Assembly: GCF_019565505.1 (NCBI RefSeq)
Contig: NZ_CP067378.1
Coordinates: forward strand, 2,294,001-2,358,000
Direction: 5' to 3'
Length of the DNA stretch: 64,000 nucleotides
DNA from: Flavobacterium davisii
GTDB taxonomy: Bacteria; Bacteroidota; Bacteroidia; Flavobacteriales; Flavobacteriaceae
Both the position numbers and the translations under genes were made by a program. This document shows, one piece after another, positions 1-9,294 of this stretch (position 1 is the stretch's first letter; every line of letters starts with the position of its first letter). The notes below the pieces were generated by a model that worked only from the letters and a program-made list of their open reading frames with translations, ran no database searches and was not told the origin of the DNA.

Positions 1-306
1 AGATTCATTTGAAAAAAGAAGAGGAATAGTATACCAATTATTATCCGAAATTCCGGGTTTAAACTTACAATGCCAGAAGGTGCTTTTTATTTCTTTCCAG
101 ATGTTTCCGAATATTTTGGCAAAACCTTAAGAGGAAAAGAAATAAAAGATGCAAATGATTTCGCTATGTATTTATTAGCAGAAGCAAATGTGGCAACCGT
201 AACAGGAGATGCTTTTGGAAACCCAAATTGTATTCGCTTATCTTATGCTACCAGCGAAGAATTATTAAGAGAAGCTATTAAAAGAATAAGAGAAGCTTTA
301 GCTTAA
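1..306 (+). CDS. Class I/II aminotransferase, C-terminal part (frame break)
   Basis: This is the last ~100 residues of a PLP-dependent aminotransferase of the aspartate aminotransferase type. The tail PEGAFYFFPDVSEYFGK and the end region CIRLSYATSEELLREA with its conserved arginine are typical of the family; the active-site lysine region lies outside the window. The first 57 bases read in another frame (DSFEKRRGIVYQLLSEIPG) and rejoin the downstream frame if one T is added to the TTT run near position 58-60. I take this as a sequencing or assembly error in an intact gene. Substrate cannot be decided from this part. Confidence 0.8.
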
Positions 307-318
307 TTCAAATAAAAA

Positions 319-500
319 ATAAGGCCATCCTAAAAAATAGTATTGCTATAGAGCCATCTAGTTCGTCATTTTAACGAAGTAAAAGTTACCATGATTTTGA
401 TCATGCAACTTACCTTAATTGTTTACGTTATTTGATCCTAGTTAAAGCAAAACAAGTAAGTAAAGTTAGATAATGTAATACTATTTTTTTGGAGAGCCAT
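319..500. repeat. Long imperfect inverted repeat just 3' of the aminotransferase gene
   Basis: The arm at 321-345 (GCCATCCTAAAAAATAGTAT) is an imperfect reverse complement of 473-497 (ATACTATTTTTTTGGAGAGC), enclosing ~130 bases. It begins 13 bases after the stop codon, like several other inverted repeats in this window that sit directly 3' of genes. A role as transcription terminator or RNA stabiliser is inferred. The rest of 500-790 holds nothing recognisable apart from a short ACCCAGATTA match at ~550 to the MITE ends described below. Confidence 0.5.
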
Positions 501-791
501 TGTAATATTTATCCAACTAGGAATGCAGTCTGTCCTATATATACCAAAATAAACCCAGATTAAAAGATAGACTCTTTGATAAAGAAGGTATTATCTTTCC
601 TTCTGTCATTTAAAAAAAATAAAAAGAAGGTTCACTATATTAACCTTGTTCGTATACAAATTCCTTTTTGAAACATTCTCTCTAGTTTTCAAATATTAAA
701 AGTAAAATTATCCCCCCTTTATATATTTTCACTTTTAAAATAATATCTATAAAACATCTTAAAAAAATAGCCCCCTTTAAGTTTTTAGTTT

Positions 792-1152
792 AAACCCAAA
801 TTTTGGCTGAAATATAAAAAAGCTTCCATTTAGAAGCCCTTTGAGACAATCAATAATCAAACACCATCTTATCTCGTATAGAATAATTTTAGCTAAGTTA
901 GATAGAATTATACAACTCCTCCTTCCCAGAGTGACAAACAAAACAGTGATTTATTTACTATAAAAATGATTCGTAATCTTGTCATTTATAAAATAGAAGC
1001 AAAATCACATACCTTAAACAATGTAATTTCTCCCTTGATTCGAAGTAACAAACTACAACCGGATTACGGCTTTTGCTCCCTATCTACAAGATTTTTTTGT
1101 TCCTTTTTGTCTATCCATCTCACGTATGAAGTCTAATACCAAATTCTAGTTA
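792..1152 (+). repeat. Dispersed repeat, copy of the 47.1 kb element in opposite orientation
   Basis: Positions ~968-1152 match the reverse complement of 47113-47300 at high similarity: shared blocks include TAATCTTGTCATTTATA, AATCACATA, AAACAATGTAA, TTCTCCCTTG and TTTTGCTCC. The outer limits are degenerate: AACCCAAATT at 792 and AAATTCTAGTT at 1141-1151 resemble decayed ends of the ACCCAGATTACGC terminal repeat. No coding potential is seen. It is probably a decayed non-autonomous element. The left boundary is uncertain. Confidence 0.5.
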
Positions 1153-1250
1153 AAAAACACTAGTAACCACAACTCCTTTTTATTATTTACCAATACATTT
1201 TTCTTTTTTTTATTCAAAAAACAAAGTGAAGTTATTTTTTTAACAAAACA

Positions 1251-1282
1251 TTTGTTTTTTCTTTAAAAATACAATATATTTG
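1251..1282 (+). promoter_or_regulatory. Bacteroidota-type promoter for tssD1
   Basis: TTTG at 1251-1254 and TATATTTG at 1275-1282 match the -33 (TTTG) and -7 (TAnnTTTG) consensus of Bacteroidota primary sigma factor promoters, separated by 20 bases. The transcript would start near 1289, leaving a leader of ~170 bases before tssD1, which is long and AT-rich and contains no obvious folded element. Confidence 0.6.
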
Positions 1283-1462
1283 ACTTAGTTATATTTCCAT
1301 AAATGGTTATTATTATTAAAAAACAAATATACTATGATACCACACAAACAAAACAATTTACCTACATACTTACAAAAAAACAACAACTCCCAATCATTCC
1401 TTATATTATTTTTAGGTATCTACATCCCTTGTATTTTTTATTTTTTTTAAATCTTTATAAAT

Positions 1463-1849
1463 ATGTCATTTAAATCTAAACTAGTAGTAGCAGGAAAAGA
1501 GTACACCGTATTAAACGTAAATTACGGGTTATTTCAAGAAACAGACGCAACAGGTAGACCTTCTACCGTAACAAGAGGAGGTAAAATTGAGTTAACTATT
1601 GAAGGAACAGCAGACACTTCGTTCTTTGAGTGGATGACCAACTCTTTTGAAAGAAAAGACGGTAGTGTAAAATTCTTTAAAAGAGATAGCGATGCTGTTT
1701 TAAAAGAATTAAAATTCTCAGAAGCTTATGTTGTAAAATTCAGAGAAAACTTCGACTCAACTGGCGTAAACCCATTAACCGAAACCTTTACTATTTCAGC
1801 TAAAAAAATTGAATTAGGATCAGGCGCTTACCAAAACGAATGGGTATAA
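1463..1849 (+). CDS. tssD: T6SS subtype-iii tube protein TssD (Hcp-like), copy 1
   Basis: A 128-residue protein of the Bacteroidota Hcp/TssD family, which stacks as hexameric rings to form the expelled inner tube of the T6SS. The start MSFKSKLVVAGKEYTVLN, the motif QETDATGRPS followed by a GG-K-I-E-L strand, and the C-terminal ISAKKIEL are characteristic, and the length fits. A paralogue lies at 2259-2648, and vgrG follows. No sheath or baseplate genes are in this window, so this is an auxiliary hcp-vgrG-effector locus that must rely on a machine encoded elsewhere. It has its own promoter (1251-1282). Confidence 0.88.
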   Translation: MSFKSKLVVAGKEYTVLNVNYGLFQETDATGRPSTVTRGGKIELTIEGTADTSFFEWMTNSFERKDGSVKFFKRDSDAVLKELKFSEAYVVKFRENFDSTGVNPLTETFTISAKKIELGSGAYQNEWV

Positions 1850-1857
1850 CAACACCT

Positions 1858-2015
1858 AAGAGGCTGTCCTAAAAGGTCACAATCTTATCATTTCAATTAA
1901 AGGAAAAACCAAGAGTTTTGCCCAAATAGGAGAAGCAAATCACATATTACTGTGACTTCTCCTATGGTCGAAGTGACAACTAAAGATTGATTTTTCACTT
2001 TTCAGACAGCCTCTT
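1858..2015. terminator. Long inverted repeat 3' of tssD1 (probable terminator)
   Basis: AAGAGGCTGTCCTAAAAG at 1858-1875 pairs with CTTTTCAGACAGCCTCTT at 1998-2015 with one mismatch. It starts 8 bases after the tssD1 stop and is followed by T residues. The enclosed ~120 bases contain the blocks AATCTTATCATTT, AATCACATA and TTCTCC also seen in the repeats at 968 and 47.1 kb, so the loop is part of a dispersed family and not unique sequence. Confidence 0.6.
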
Positions 2016-2019
2016 TTTT

Positions 2020-2220
2020 AACCCAGATTCCGGATTAGACTTCGTTGTGAAACAAAATTTTTCAATAAATTCAAGTGCTCACGGAAAATTTTAGAAGAAG
2101 AAATAGTCAACTATTTTGATGATTAAAATTTGAGTACGTGCTTGAATTGGAAGAAAAATAAAGTGGAATAGATTTACTTCGTCTATTCGCTACGCTCGGG
2201 TCTAATGCGTAATCTGGGTT
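2020..2220 (+). mobile_element. 201 bp MITE-like element (type C) with ACCCAGATT terminal repeats
   Basis: The element begins AACCCAGATTCCGGATTAGA and ends with the reverse complement of AACCCAGATTACGCATTAGA, that is, inverted terminal repeats matching at 17 of 20 positions. The ends are the same as those of the 148 bp MITEs at 9.9, 12.3, 22.1 and 27.3 kb, but the interior is different and is shared with degenerate copies at 49.8 kb and 53.0 kb. It has no open frame. It lies between the tssD1 terminator and tssD2. Confidence 0.7.
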
Positions 2221-2258
2221 TAATTCCTTCTTTTAAAAACACTATAAAAATTTAAGAC

Positions 2259-2648
2259 ATGTCATTTTTAGCCAAATTAGAATTAGACGGTAACACCTAT
2301 AATATCTTAAACTGCGATTATAATTTCACACAAGAAATAGATGCAACAGGAAAACCACAAGGCATGCCCCAAGGAGGTGAAATCAACATCCGTATAGAAA
2401 GCAACGGCAAAACCAACCTACTACAGTGGATGCTAGACCATAGTCAAACCAAAAACGGTACCATTATTTTCTTTCGTAGAGACGCTATGAGCAAATTACA
2501 AGAACTAAAATTTGAAAAAGCCTTTTGTGTATCCTTTTCCGAGTTCTTTGATTCCCAAAACAACCAACCCTTACAAATAGCCATGCGACTCATAGCCAAA
2601 CGTTTTACACTAAACGATACCACCCATGAAAAAAAATGGAAAGACTAA
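2259..2648 (+). CDS. tssD: T6SS subtype-iii tube protein TssD, copy 2
   Basis: A 129-residue second TssD/Hcp-family tube protein, about half identical by eye to copy 1 (MSFLAKLELDGNTYNILN, QEIDATGKPQG, RRD-AMSKLQELKFEKAF). vgrG follows 29 bases later, so the two are likely co-transcribed and this copy may be the cognate carrier for the VgrG-linked effector. Its GC content is visibly higher than that of the toxin array downstream. The separate promoter region is filled by the MITE-like element at 2020-2220. Confidence 0.87.
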   Translation: MSFLAKLELDGNTYNILNCDYNFTQEIDATGKPQGMPQGGEINIRIESNGKTNLLQWMLDHSQTKNGTIIFFRRDAMSKLQELKFEKAFCVSFSEFFDSQNNQPLQIAMRLIAKRFTLNDTTHEKKWKD

Positions 2649-2677
2649 CAAAACCAAACAACTAAAAAACACAGACC

Positions 2678-4597
2678 ATGGAAACCTATAACAGCGATTA
2701 TGGCAGACTCAATCATCCTGATGATCTAGCTAAATACGCCTCCGTTGGCACTTTTAAAGACTTTTTAGCCGATAAATCAAGCCCCTTAGTTTACTGTACC
2801 CTAACAGTAGAAGGCAAATCCTTTTTAGAAAAATCCCATTTTGATCTAACACTTGACCAAAAAACCAACGAACACGACACCTTTACTATTGCAACCCGTG
2901 CCGATTCCCTAGACAACCAAGAAGCATACATCATGGAAAACTCCAAAAGTTATCTAGGCAAAACCATACACATCCACCTACATCGATTTGGTGAAATAAA
3001 ACAAACCTTTACAGGCATTATAACCCATCTGAACCTTTTAAAAAAAAATGGATACAGTCAGTTATACATTACAGGACACGCACCGACCATTATGCTAGAA
3101 CAAGGCTTAGAATGCCAAAGTTTTGAAAACAAAACCCTAGAACAAATCATACAAGAAATAACCGCCGAATATCCAAAAGACAACTTCAACCTAATTACCA
3201 AAAACGGCAACACCCAACATGTAATCCCTTACACCGTACAATACAACCAAACCGATTACCAGTTCCTAAAACAATTGGCCATACGCTATGGCGAGTACCT
3301 GTATTATGACGGACAAAGCTTGGTATTAGGCAATAAAGTAGGCCCTAAAATAATTGTATTAGAAGAAAACATAGACCTAATACATGTATCTTTTGAACTA
3401 TCGGTAAAACCACAACAATTTACCTACACCACCTACTATACAGAATCAGGAGACAACCTACAACAAGATAGCGCCTTTGCTCAATTACAAAGCAAATTTA
3501 ACCCCTACCAACTCGCAGCCCTTAAAGCTTCAAAAGACGTATTTCATAAAAAACCCAACAAACTTTACAATCAAACCGGAATTAGTAGCAAAACAGACCA
3601 AGAACTACAAGATGCCGTAAGAAAACAAAAAGAGCTACGCGAAAGCCTTATGATGGTAAAAGGCAAAAGTAAAGATCCCCAACTCAAACAAGGCGATCTA
3701 ACCAAGCTAATTGATATTAACGACAAACCGATGGAAACCTATCGGATCATAGAAATCAAACACTTTCATGATGGTAACCAGTACTACAACGAATTTGTAG
3801 CCATACCCGATTTGTGGACACCTCCTTATTTTGACGACAGTGCTTATCCTAATTGTGAAGAACAAACCGCACGAGTAGTAGACAACAACGACCCTATGGG
3901 CATGGGACGTGTACGGGTACAATTTCCATGGCAAGAAAGAAAAAACCAAAAAACCCCTTGGATTAGGTTAATACAACCCCACTCAGGAGCAGGCAAAGGC
4001 TTTCATTTTATCCCCGAAATAGGCGAGGAAGTACTGGTTGGTTTTGAAAGTGGCAACGCCGAAAAACCTTTTGTATTAGGTACTCATTATAACGGTGCCG
4101 CAACCAGTGGGTATCATACTAGCGGGAATGATGTAAAAGCCATTCATACCCGTAGTGGAACTAAAATTATTCTAAACGATGCCCAAGGCTCTGTTTTTAT
4201 AGAGGATCCTAGCGGCAACACTTGGACGATGGACGGACATGGGAATATTAATGTAAATGCGCCAAAAAACATGATCTTTACCGCAGGCGAAGATATGATT
4301 ATTAACGTGGGTAAAAACATGACAACCTCCGTTGGAATGAATATATCTGAAAGTGCAGGAATGAATAAAAATGAAACCATTGGTGCCATGAAAAACACTA
4401 CCGTTGCAATGGATATGATGACCATGGTAACAGGAAAGTTGACGGAAGTAATTGAAGGAGATAAAGAAATACAGATCGATAAAAAATATGACGTAAATAG
4501 TCAAAACAGTATCACTTACTCATCAGAAGGAGAAGTTAACAAACATTCTAAAAAAGGGGTAAAATTAAATAGTGCTGAAAAATCTAAACAACACTAA
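2678..4597 (+). CDS. vgrG: T6SS spike protein VgrG (TssI)
   Basis: A 639-residue VgrG. Residues ~30-390 form the gp27-like part (FTGIITHLN, YNQTDYQFLKQLAIRYGEYLYYDG); residues ~400-480 the gp5 OB-fold part (DPMGMGRVRVQFPW, GFHFIPEIGEEVLVGFE); residues ~490-600 the DUF2345-like beta-helix spike. The tail contains near-repeats of the form NMTTSVGMN, ending NSAEKSKQH. The effector gene starts 2 bases after the stop. A copy of this gene's 3' end is present at 10136-10417, directly before a second effector, so the vgrG 3' end is a natural recombination junction for effector exchange. The effector probably loads on this tail (inference). Confidence 0.92.
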   Translation: METYNSDYGRLNHPDDLAKYASVGTFKDFLADKSSPLVYCTLTVEGKSFLEKSHFDLTLDQKTNEHDTFTIATRADSLDNQEAYIMENSKSYLGKTIHIHLHRFGEIKQTFTGIITHLNLLKKNGYSQLYITGHAPTIMLEQGLECQSFENKTLEQIIQEITAEYPKDNFNLITKNGNTQHVIPYTVQYNQTDYQFLKQLAIRYGEYLYYDGQSLVLGNKVGPKIIVLEENIDLIHVSFELSVKPQQFTYTTYYTESGDNLQQDSAFAQLQSKFNPYQLAALKASKDVFHKKPNKLYNQTGISSKTDQELQDAVRKQKELRESLMMVKGKSKDPQLKQGDLTKLIDINDKPMETYRIIEIKHFHDGNQYYNEFVAIPDLWTPPYFDDSAYPNCEEQTARVVDNNDPMGMGRVRVQFPWQERKNQKTPWIRLIQPHSGAGKGFHFIPEIGEEVLVGFESGNAEKPFVLGTHYNGAATSGYHTSGNDVKAIHTRSGTKIILNDAQGSVFIEDPSGNTWTMDGHGNINVNAPKNMIFTAGEDMIINVGKNMTTSVGMNISESAGMNKNETIGAMKNTTVAMDMMTMVTGKLTEVIEGDKEIQIDKKYDVNSQNSITYSSEGEVNKHSKKGVKLNSAEKSKQH

Positions 4598-4599
4598 TC

Positions 4600-6088
4600 A
4601 TGACTTACAAATCAATTATAGGAGGCAAACTCATTGTTACAGCAAAAGAAGGCATAAATCACTATGCTAAAGGGAATATCATAATTAATTCTAACAAAAC
4701 CATCAATCTAAAAGGTGATGAAACAGGTATTAGTTATGAACAACCGGAAGTTTTTAAAAATGACAGCGAAAATTTTGATGTTTCATTATCTTTAAATAAA
4801 AAACAAAACACTTTTGTACCACTAGGCATACTTGACTTTGAAAACAATTATGAGAATCGTTTTTTTATTTTTGATTATTCCTTAAAAATGACCAATTTAG
4901 ATTCTCTAAACTTTCAAATATTCAACGAAAATGGAGAACAAATTTATCAAGTCACTAACTTAGCTCCTATTGTTATAACTGCTCAAAAAACGCCAAAACT
5001 TTTTTCAAAATTAAAAGCAAAAACCCCTTCATTAGACTCAATAAAACCCATTAAAACATTTGATATTCAAAAATTAATGGATGATTACTTATATCCTGAT
5101 TTAACACACATAGGTAATTATTGTATTTTTTGGGATGGTTTTAACAATGATGAAATATACGACAGTACTTGGTTTGATGGCAAAAAATTAAAAGCCAAAA
5201 TTACTGCTAAAAAAGGAGGCACGACAAAAGTACAAGAAGTTGAGTTTGAAACTACCCGCAAAGAAGTTGATTGGGTAGATGTTAAAATAGATAAAAAAAC
5301 AAAACGCATCGATGTTACTTTGCGTGTAGATTTGAAAGATGGAGGCGCAAACGGATTAGATTGTAAACAAGTACTAAAAGGAATGCGTGATAATACACAT
5401 ATTGTGACAAAATGTCCTTGGGACAATATACCTGCAAATGTAATTCAACCAACCAAACCTATTATTAAACAAAGAACAAGAAGTTTTGCAGATTTAGAAA
5501 AATTAGCAATAGATGGTTTAAATTACCATTGGGGAAGAAATAAAAACCACGCTGTGGCAAAAGATGTAAAGATAAATGGAGAGTCTTTTGAGGTTTATAT
5601 AAATACAATCAATACAACTGATAAGGCAATGGATGATGTGAATTTGGTTTATAATACAAACAATGAATGGGTGCGTTCTATGAATCCGAGGCTCTGCAAC
5701 TAGTGTAAAATCATTTTTTGGACAGGTAATGTTTGAAAGGATAGTATATAATGTCGGATATATGGAGGGTAGTCAACGATGGTATTGGATGGGGAACTTT
5801 AATGATATTGATGATGATTTTTCTTATACATCAGCACATGAGATTGGACATGAAATTTTAAAGTCATACGCAAGTGATAGTTTTTATTCATACAAGCATA
5901 AAGGGAGCTCCACTTTATCCGAAACTAAGCCTATTTCAGAAGGAGGAGTTAATTATCCTTCAAGTGGAGAAATAGATCTTATGAAATATTTCAATAATGA
6001 ACCTTATTGGAAAGATTTTAAAAGAGTGGTAGCCGAAGAGAAAGATGTTTTATGCTTATTATGGCTTTCGAAAATTAAAATAAAATAA
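4600..6088 (+). CDS. VgrG-linked T6SS effector with HEIGH metallopeptidase domain (frame break)
   Basis: About 496 residues once a single-base break near 5688 is repaired. Residues ~5-55 (GGKLIVTAKEGINHYAKG) resemble the start of the second effector at 10420 and look like a spike-binding N-terminal module. A central region of unknown fold follows (residues ~60-360), then a C-terminal toxin domain with the zinc-peptidase motif TSAHEIGHEI at 5837-5851, then conserved HKGSS, SGEIDLMKYF and VAEEKDVL blocks that may supply the third ligand. The adjacent gene is a lipoprotein, suggesting a periplasmic target and membrane-anchored immunity. The same C-terminal domain recurs four times downstream in partial form. 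Function as a toxin is inferred from context. Confidence 0.75.
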
Positions 6089-6089
6089 T

Positions 6090-6470
6090 ATGAAGAATAT
6101 GAGAATATTAATATTGTGTATGTTTTTTATTGTGGGATGCTCTGTTAAATTAGAACGCCCTGAAATAAAAGGATTTGTTTATGATAAAATTACAAAGAAA
6201 CCAATTAGTAATGTAAAAATTATTACTTATAACGATGGGCAAATAATTACTGAATCAATTACAGATACTTTAGGAATGTTTTATTTAAAAGCTATTAAAA
6301 ATTCCCATTTGTTAGATTTTGAAAGTGGAAATGATCCTAAATTTTATGATATTATATTAAAACATAGAAATTATTTAACTGATTCTTTGCAGGAAAAAAC
6401 CAGAGCTAGTTTTATTAATGAATTAAAGGTTTATGATACAATTTTCTTATCCAAAAAACCAAGAAATTAG
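6090..6470 (+). CDS. Lipoprotein, candidate immunity protein 1
   Basis: 126 residues with a signal peptide and lipobox (FFIVGC, cysteine ~17), followed by a carboxypeptidase-regulatory-like beta domain (IKGFVYDKITKKPISNVKI, then DTLGMFYLKA). It starts one base after the effector stop. Five such lipoproteins, each different in detail but with the same layout, follow each toxin copy in the array, which is the pattern of specific immunity genes. The immunity role is inferred; no sequence motif proves it. Confidence 0.6.
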   Translation: MKNMRILILCMFFIVGCSVKLERPEIKGFVYDKITKKPISNVKIITYNDGQIITESITDTLGMFYLKAIKNSHLLDFESGNDPKFYDIILKHRNYLTDSLQEKTRASFINELKVYDTIFLSKKPRN

Positions 6471-6832
6471 TTCTTTTTGTGATGTTTCAAATTGGTATAA
6501 CATAAGTTCAAAATGGAGATACTTTGATATTATAGCCGATAAAGTTGACAATGATTTTAAATACACATCAGCTCATAAATTAGGACATACAATTTTGAGA
6601 AAATACGGTGGTAAAATTTATTCTTTCACTCACGATGAACTCTTCAACCATATTACAAAATCCAACAGGCAATCAGAGTTATATAAAACAAAGAAATAAT
6701 TCAGAAATTAATTTAATGTATTATTTTAAAGATGATCCTAGTCAATCACATTATGATTATAATTTGATTGTTGCCTCGGAAAGAGATTCTTTGAGCTTAA
6801 TTTGGTTAACTAAAATTATTATAAAAGGATGA
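6471..6832 (+). pseudogene. Orphan toxin-domain fragment 2, catalytic Glu lost
   Basis: Homologous to the last ~120 residues of the effector at 4600-6088, without any N-terminal part or start codon. The zinc motif reads TSAHKLGHTI (6574-6588): the catalytic glutamate of HExxH is replaced by lysine. A further frame change near 6625 separates it from the conserved tail (SEINLMYYF, IVASERDSLSLIWL). Its TGA stop overlaps the ATG of the next lipoprotein (6829-6832). This is a decayed toxin copy whose neighbouring immunity gene has survived. Confidence 0.7.
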
Positions 6833-7128
6833 AAAAATTATTTGTTATATTATTTATTGGTATATTATTTATAGGTTGTAAAAATTACGCCTATATATTT
6901 GATGAAAAAGAAGAAAAACCTCTTGAAGGAGTTTTAGTAATTGACTTGAATAATAATTCAAATAGAACTTATACAGATAAAAATGGAAAGTTTTCTTTTA
7001 CAGAATGTGGTAATGTTTTAATTCAAAAAAAAGGGTTTAAATCGGATACTTTAAAGGATTATGGATGTAAACCAGATCCATATTGTTTCAATGGAAAAGT
7101 ATTCTATATGAAACGTATCAATAAATAA
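6829..7128 (+). CDS. Lipoprotein, candidate immunity protein 2
   Basis: 99 residues: signal peptide with lipobox (IGILFIGC), then a short beta-rich domain of the same layout as the other array lipoproteins (EKPLEGVLVIDL, TYTDKNGKFSFTECG). The start codon overlaps the stop of the upstream toxin fragment by ATGA, implying translational coupling. Two extra cysteine pairs near the end (GCKPDPYC) are specific to this copy. A retained immunity gene without an active toxin would protect against sister cells carrying that variant (inference). Confidence 0.6.
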   Translation: MKKLFVILFIGILFIGCKNYAYIFDEKEEKPLEGVLVIDLNNNSNRTYTDKNGKFSFTECGNVLIQKKGFKSDTLKDYGCKPDPYCFNGKVFYMKRINK

Positions 7129-8070
7129 TTTATCATCGCAAGAAATTCTAAATTTAAAAAAACAAAACGTATAGATGTTACATTGCGTGTAGATTTGAAA
7201 GATGGAGGAGCTAATGGACTTGATTGTAAACAAGTACTAAAAGGAATGCGTGATAATACACATACTGTGACAAAATGTCCTTGGGACAATATACCTGCAA
7301 ATGTAATTCAACCAACCAAACCTATTATTAAACAAAGAACAAGAAGTTTTGTAGATTTAGAGAAATTAGCATTGGATGGTTTAAATTATCACTGGGAAAG
7401 AAATAAAAATCATACTGTAGCAAAAGATGTGAAGATAAATGGAGAATCATTTGAAGTTTATGTACATACTAGAAATACTGAAAGTCGAGCAATGGATGAT
7501 GTGAATTTGGTTTATAATACTAACTATAATTGGTTACGTTCTAATAATCCTGGTAAAGTTACAGGTGTTAAGTCTTTCTTTGCAAATGCTGCCCAATACA
7601 TTCCTTTTGTACCATTAAGTGAATCTATATACTACAATGTTGGTCATTTAAATAATGTATATACTTTCGAATCGGATGTTTTACAAAAAGAAGCTTGGAC
7701 TTATGTGAGTGATAAACTATTATATAAAAATGGAAAATCTAAGGTAGATTTAGATTATTCATACACATCTGCACATGAAATTGGTCATACTATTATAAGA
7801 GCCTATGCTGAAGGTAGTGGAGCCAGTGCAGACCATTCTTACCAACACAAAGGAAGTTCAGGGTATTCTGATACCAAGCCTGTCTCTGAGGGAGGATTTG
7901 TTTATCCATTATCCGGAGAAATTGATTTGATGAAATATTATAACAATAAAGTAAAAATTAATAATAAGTCATCCTATATTTACTTTCTTGATTATGATTT
8001 TGAAAGAATTGTTGCAGAGGAAAAGGATGTTTTAGGGCTAATATGGTTAACAAAATTTAAAATAAAATGA
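7129..8070 (+). CDS. Orphan C-terminal effector module 3 with intact HEIGH motif, no start
   Basis: The longest orphan copy. It begins directly after the previous stop and is homologous to the main effector from KKTKRIDVTLRVDLKDGG to the end, with very high nucleotide identity over the first ~350 bases and divergence in the toxin domain. TSAHEIGHTI lies at 7774-7788, followed by HKGSS, GEIDLMKYY and VAEEKDVLGLIWL. There is no ATG or ribosome site; only a TTG at 7183 could start it. It looks like a silent cassette that could replace the toxin part of the expressed effector by recombination through the shared stretch. Confidence 0.72.
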   Translation, partial: FIIARNSKFKKTKRIDVTLRVDLKDGGANGLDCKQVLKGMRDNTHTVTKCPWDNIPANVIQPTKPIIKQRTRSFVDLEKLALDGLNYHWERNKNHTVAKDVKINGESFEVYVHTRNTESRAMDDVNLVYNTNYNWLRSNNPGKVTGVKSFFANAAQYIPFVPLSESIYYNVGHLNNVYTFESDVLQKEAWTYVSDKLLYKNGKSKVDLDYSYTSAHEIGHTIIRAYAEGSGASADHSYQHKGSSGYSDTKPVSEGGFVYPLSGEIDLMKYYNNKVKINNKSSYIYFLDYDFERIVAEEKDVLGLIWLTKFKIK

Positions 8071-8405
8071 AAGGTAAATTAATTTTTTGTTCGATATTTT
8101 TATTGATTTCATGTACAAATTACAATAAAAAATACAGGGGTTTTATTTATCTTCATAAAAACAAACCATTGGTAAATGCAAAAATTACAGAAGCTTCAAC
8201 AAATAATTTTGGATATACAAATAACGATGGATATTTTGAGTTAGAAAGAGTACAAATGAACCAAATTAATGATTTAATTGTCATATATGATTTAGTAAAT
8301 AAACAAAAAAAAGACACAATTAAACTTATGTATAGTGGAGGTCTACAAAAATTAAAATATATTTTTTTAGAAAAAGAAATCGATACAGTATTTATTGGTC
8401 AGTGA
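8067..8405 (+). CDS. Lipoprotein, candidate immunity protein 3
   Basis: 112 residues: signal peptide and lipobox (IFLLISC), then the array's shared domain layout (YRGFIYLHKNKPLVNAKI, FGYTNNDGYFELERV). It overlaps the stop of toxin module 3 by ATGA. Because that module keeps a complete catalytic motif, this pair is the best-preserved reserve toxin/immunity pair of the array. Confidence 0.6.
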   Translation: MKGKLIFCSIFLLISCTNYNKKYRGFIYLHKNKPLVNAKITEASTNNFGYTNNDGYFELERVQMNQINDLIVIYDLVNKQKKDTIKLMYSGGLQKLKYIFLEKEIDTVFIGQ

Positions 8406-8430
8406 AATATGAAATACCAATGGAAATTTT

Positions 8431-8514
8431 TTAGATTACGATTTCTAAAGAATTGTAGCAGAAGAAAAAGATGTTTTGGGGCTATTGTGGTTAACAAAAA
8501 TTAAGATACAATGA
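8431..8514 (+). pseudogene. Toxin C-terminal remnant 4
   Basis: Only the last 27 codons of the toxin domain remain: LDYDF, an in-frame TAA where the homologue has GAA (Glu), then RIVAEEKDVLGLLWLTKIK. The TGA stop again overlaps the ATG of the next lipoprotein. It marks an ancient cassette boundary and shows that deletions in this array remove toxin sequence while leaving the immunity gene. Confidence 0.65.
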
Positions 8515-8877
8515 AAAAAGTAGTATATATTATTCCTTTTCTATTGGCTTTATTAAGTTGTAGCCAAGCTGAAAAAAAAGAGTACTCTGGTTATATTTAC
8601 AATAAAAAGAACCTATAAGAAATGCTAAGATAGTTGATGTAGGCAATCGAGCTCATTTTAGTTATACTGATTCAAAAGGATATTTTGTTTTGAAGAAACT
8701 AAAAGAAAGTCCAGATGAAATAATAATCATACAAAAAAACTCAGAAATAGACACAATCAATCTTTTAAGCGGAGGTGGTTTAAAGAAAGCTTATATATTC
8801 TTTTTAGGGAAGGTTTCAGCGATACACTATATTTAGATCGGGAAAGATTTTTTAAAAACCAAACCAAAGGTAAATAG
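8511..8877 (+). CDS. Lipoprotein, candidate immunity protein 4 (frame break)
   Basis: Signal peptide and lipobox (LLALLSC), then SGYIYNKK, a one-base break near 8612, and the continuing domain PIRNAKIVDVGN with TDSKGYFVLKKL. The 3' end is uncertain: the current frame stops at 8836, while the neighbouring frame continues with SDTLYLDRERFF to a TAG at 8877, which resembles the ends of the sister proteins better. Same class as the other array lipoproteins. Confidence 0.5.
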
Positions 8878-9294
8878 ACTTTTCTTAGGCTTCAAAAAAG
8901 ACCCTATGACGGCAGTAAGAAATCTTATTTCAAGACAAGCAATTTGCTATAATGTTGGTTATATGTATTATTTTGATTGGTACGAATTTGAACCATTTAA
9001 AGAAAAAAATGGAGATACAGAGATGATTTAAATGAAGATATTGAATTTAAAGAAACAGCAGCACATGAAATAGGTCATGAAATTATTTTGACTTATGGAG
9101 GATATAAATATTCAAAAAGCCACAAAGGTAGTTCGACAATTGTGACACAAAGTGATTTGGGTTTAGTTTTGCCTGCAACAGGAGAAATCGATCTTATGAA
9201 GTATTATAGCCAATATTATGATATTTCAAGAACTATAGTAGCAAAAGAAGATCTGTTAAGCTTAATTTGGTTATCAAAAATTAAAATAAAATGA
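8867..9294 (+). pseudogene. Orphan toxin-domain fragment 5 with intact HEIGH motif
   Basis: Homologous to the last ~140 residues of the main effector, starting near VNRLFLGFKKDPM with no proper start. A one-base break near 9005 (after FKEKN) leads into RWRYRDDLNED and AAHEIGHEI at 9064-9078, then HKGSS, GEIDLMKYY and a degenerate VAKEDLLSLIWL tail. The catalytic motif is intact but the module is 5'-truncated and cannot be expressed alone. Its stop overlaps the next lipoprotein by ATGA. Confidence 0.68.

Noticed and set aside
3707..4504. Minus-strand open frames inside vgrG
   Set aside because: They lie opposite a well-supported vgrG coding frame, have no family resemblance and no start signals; they are shadows of the real gene.
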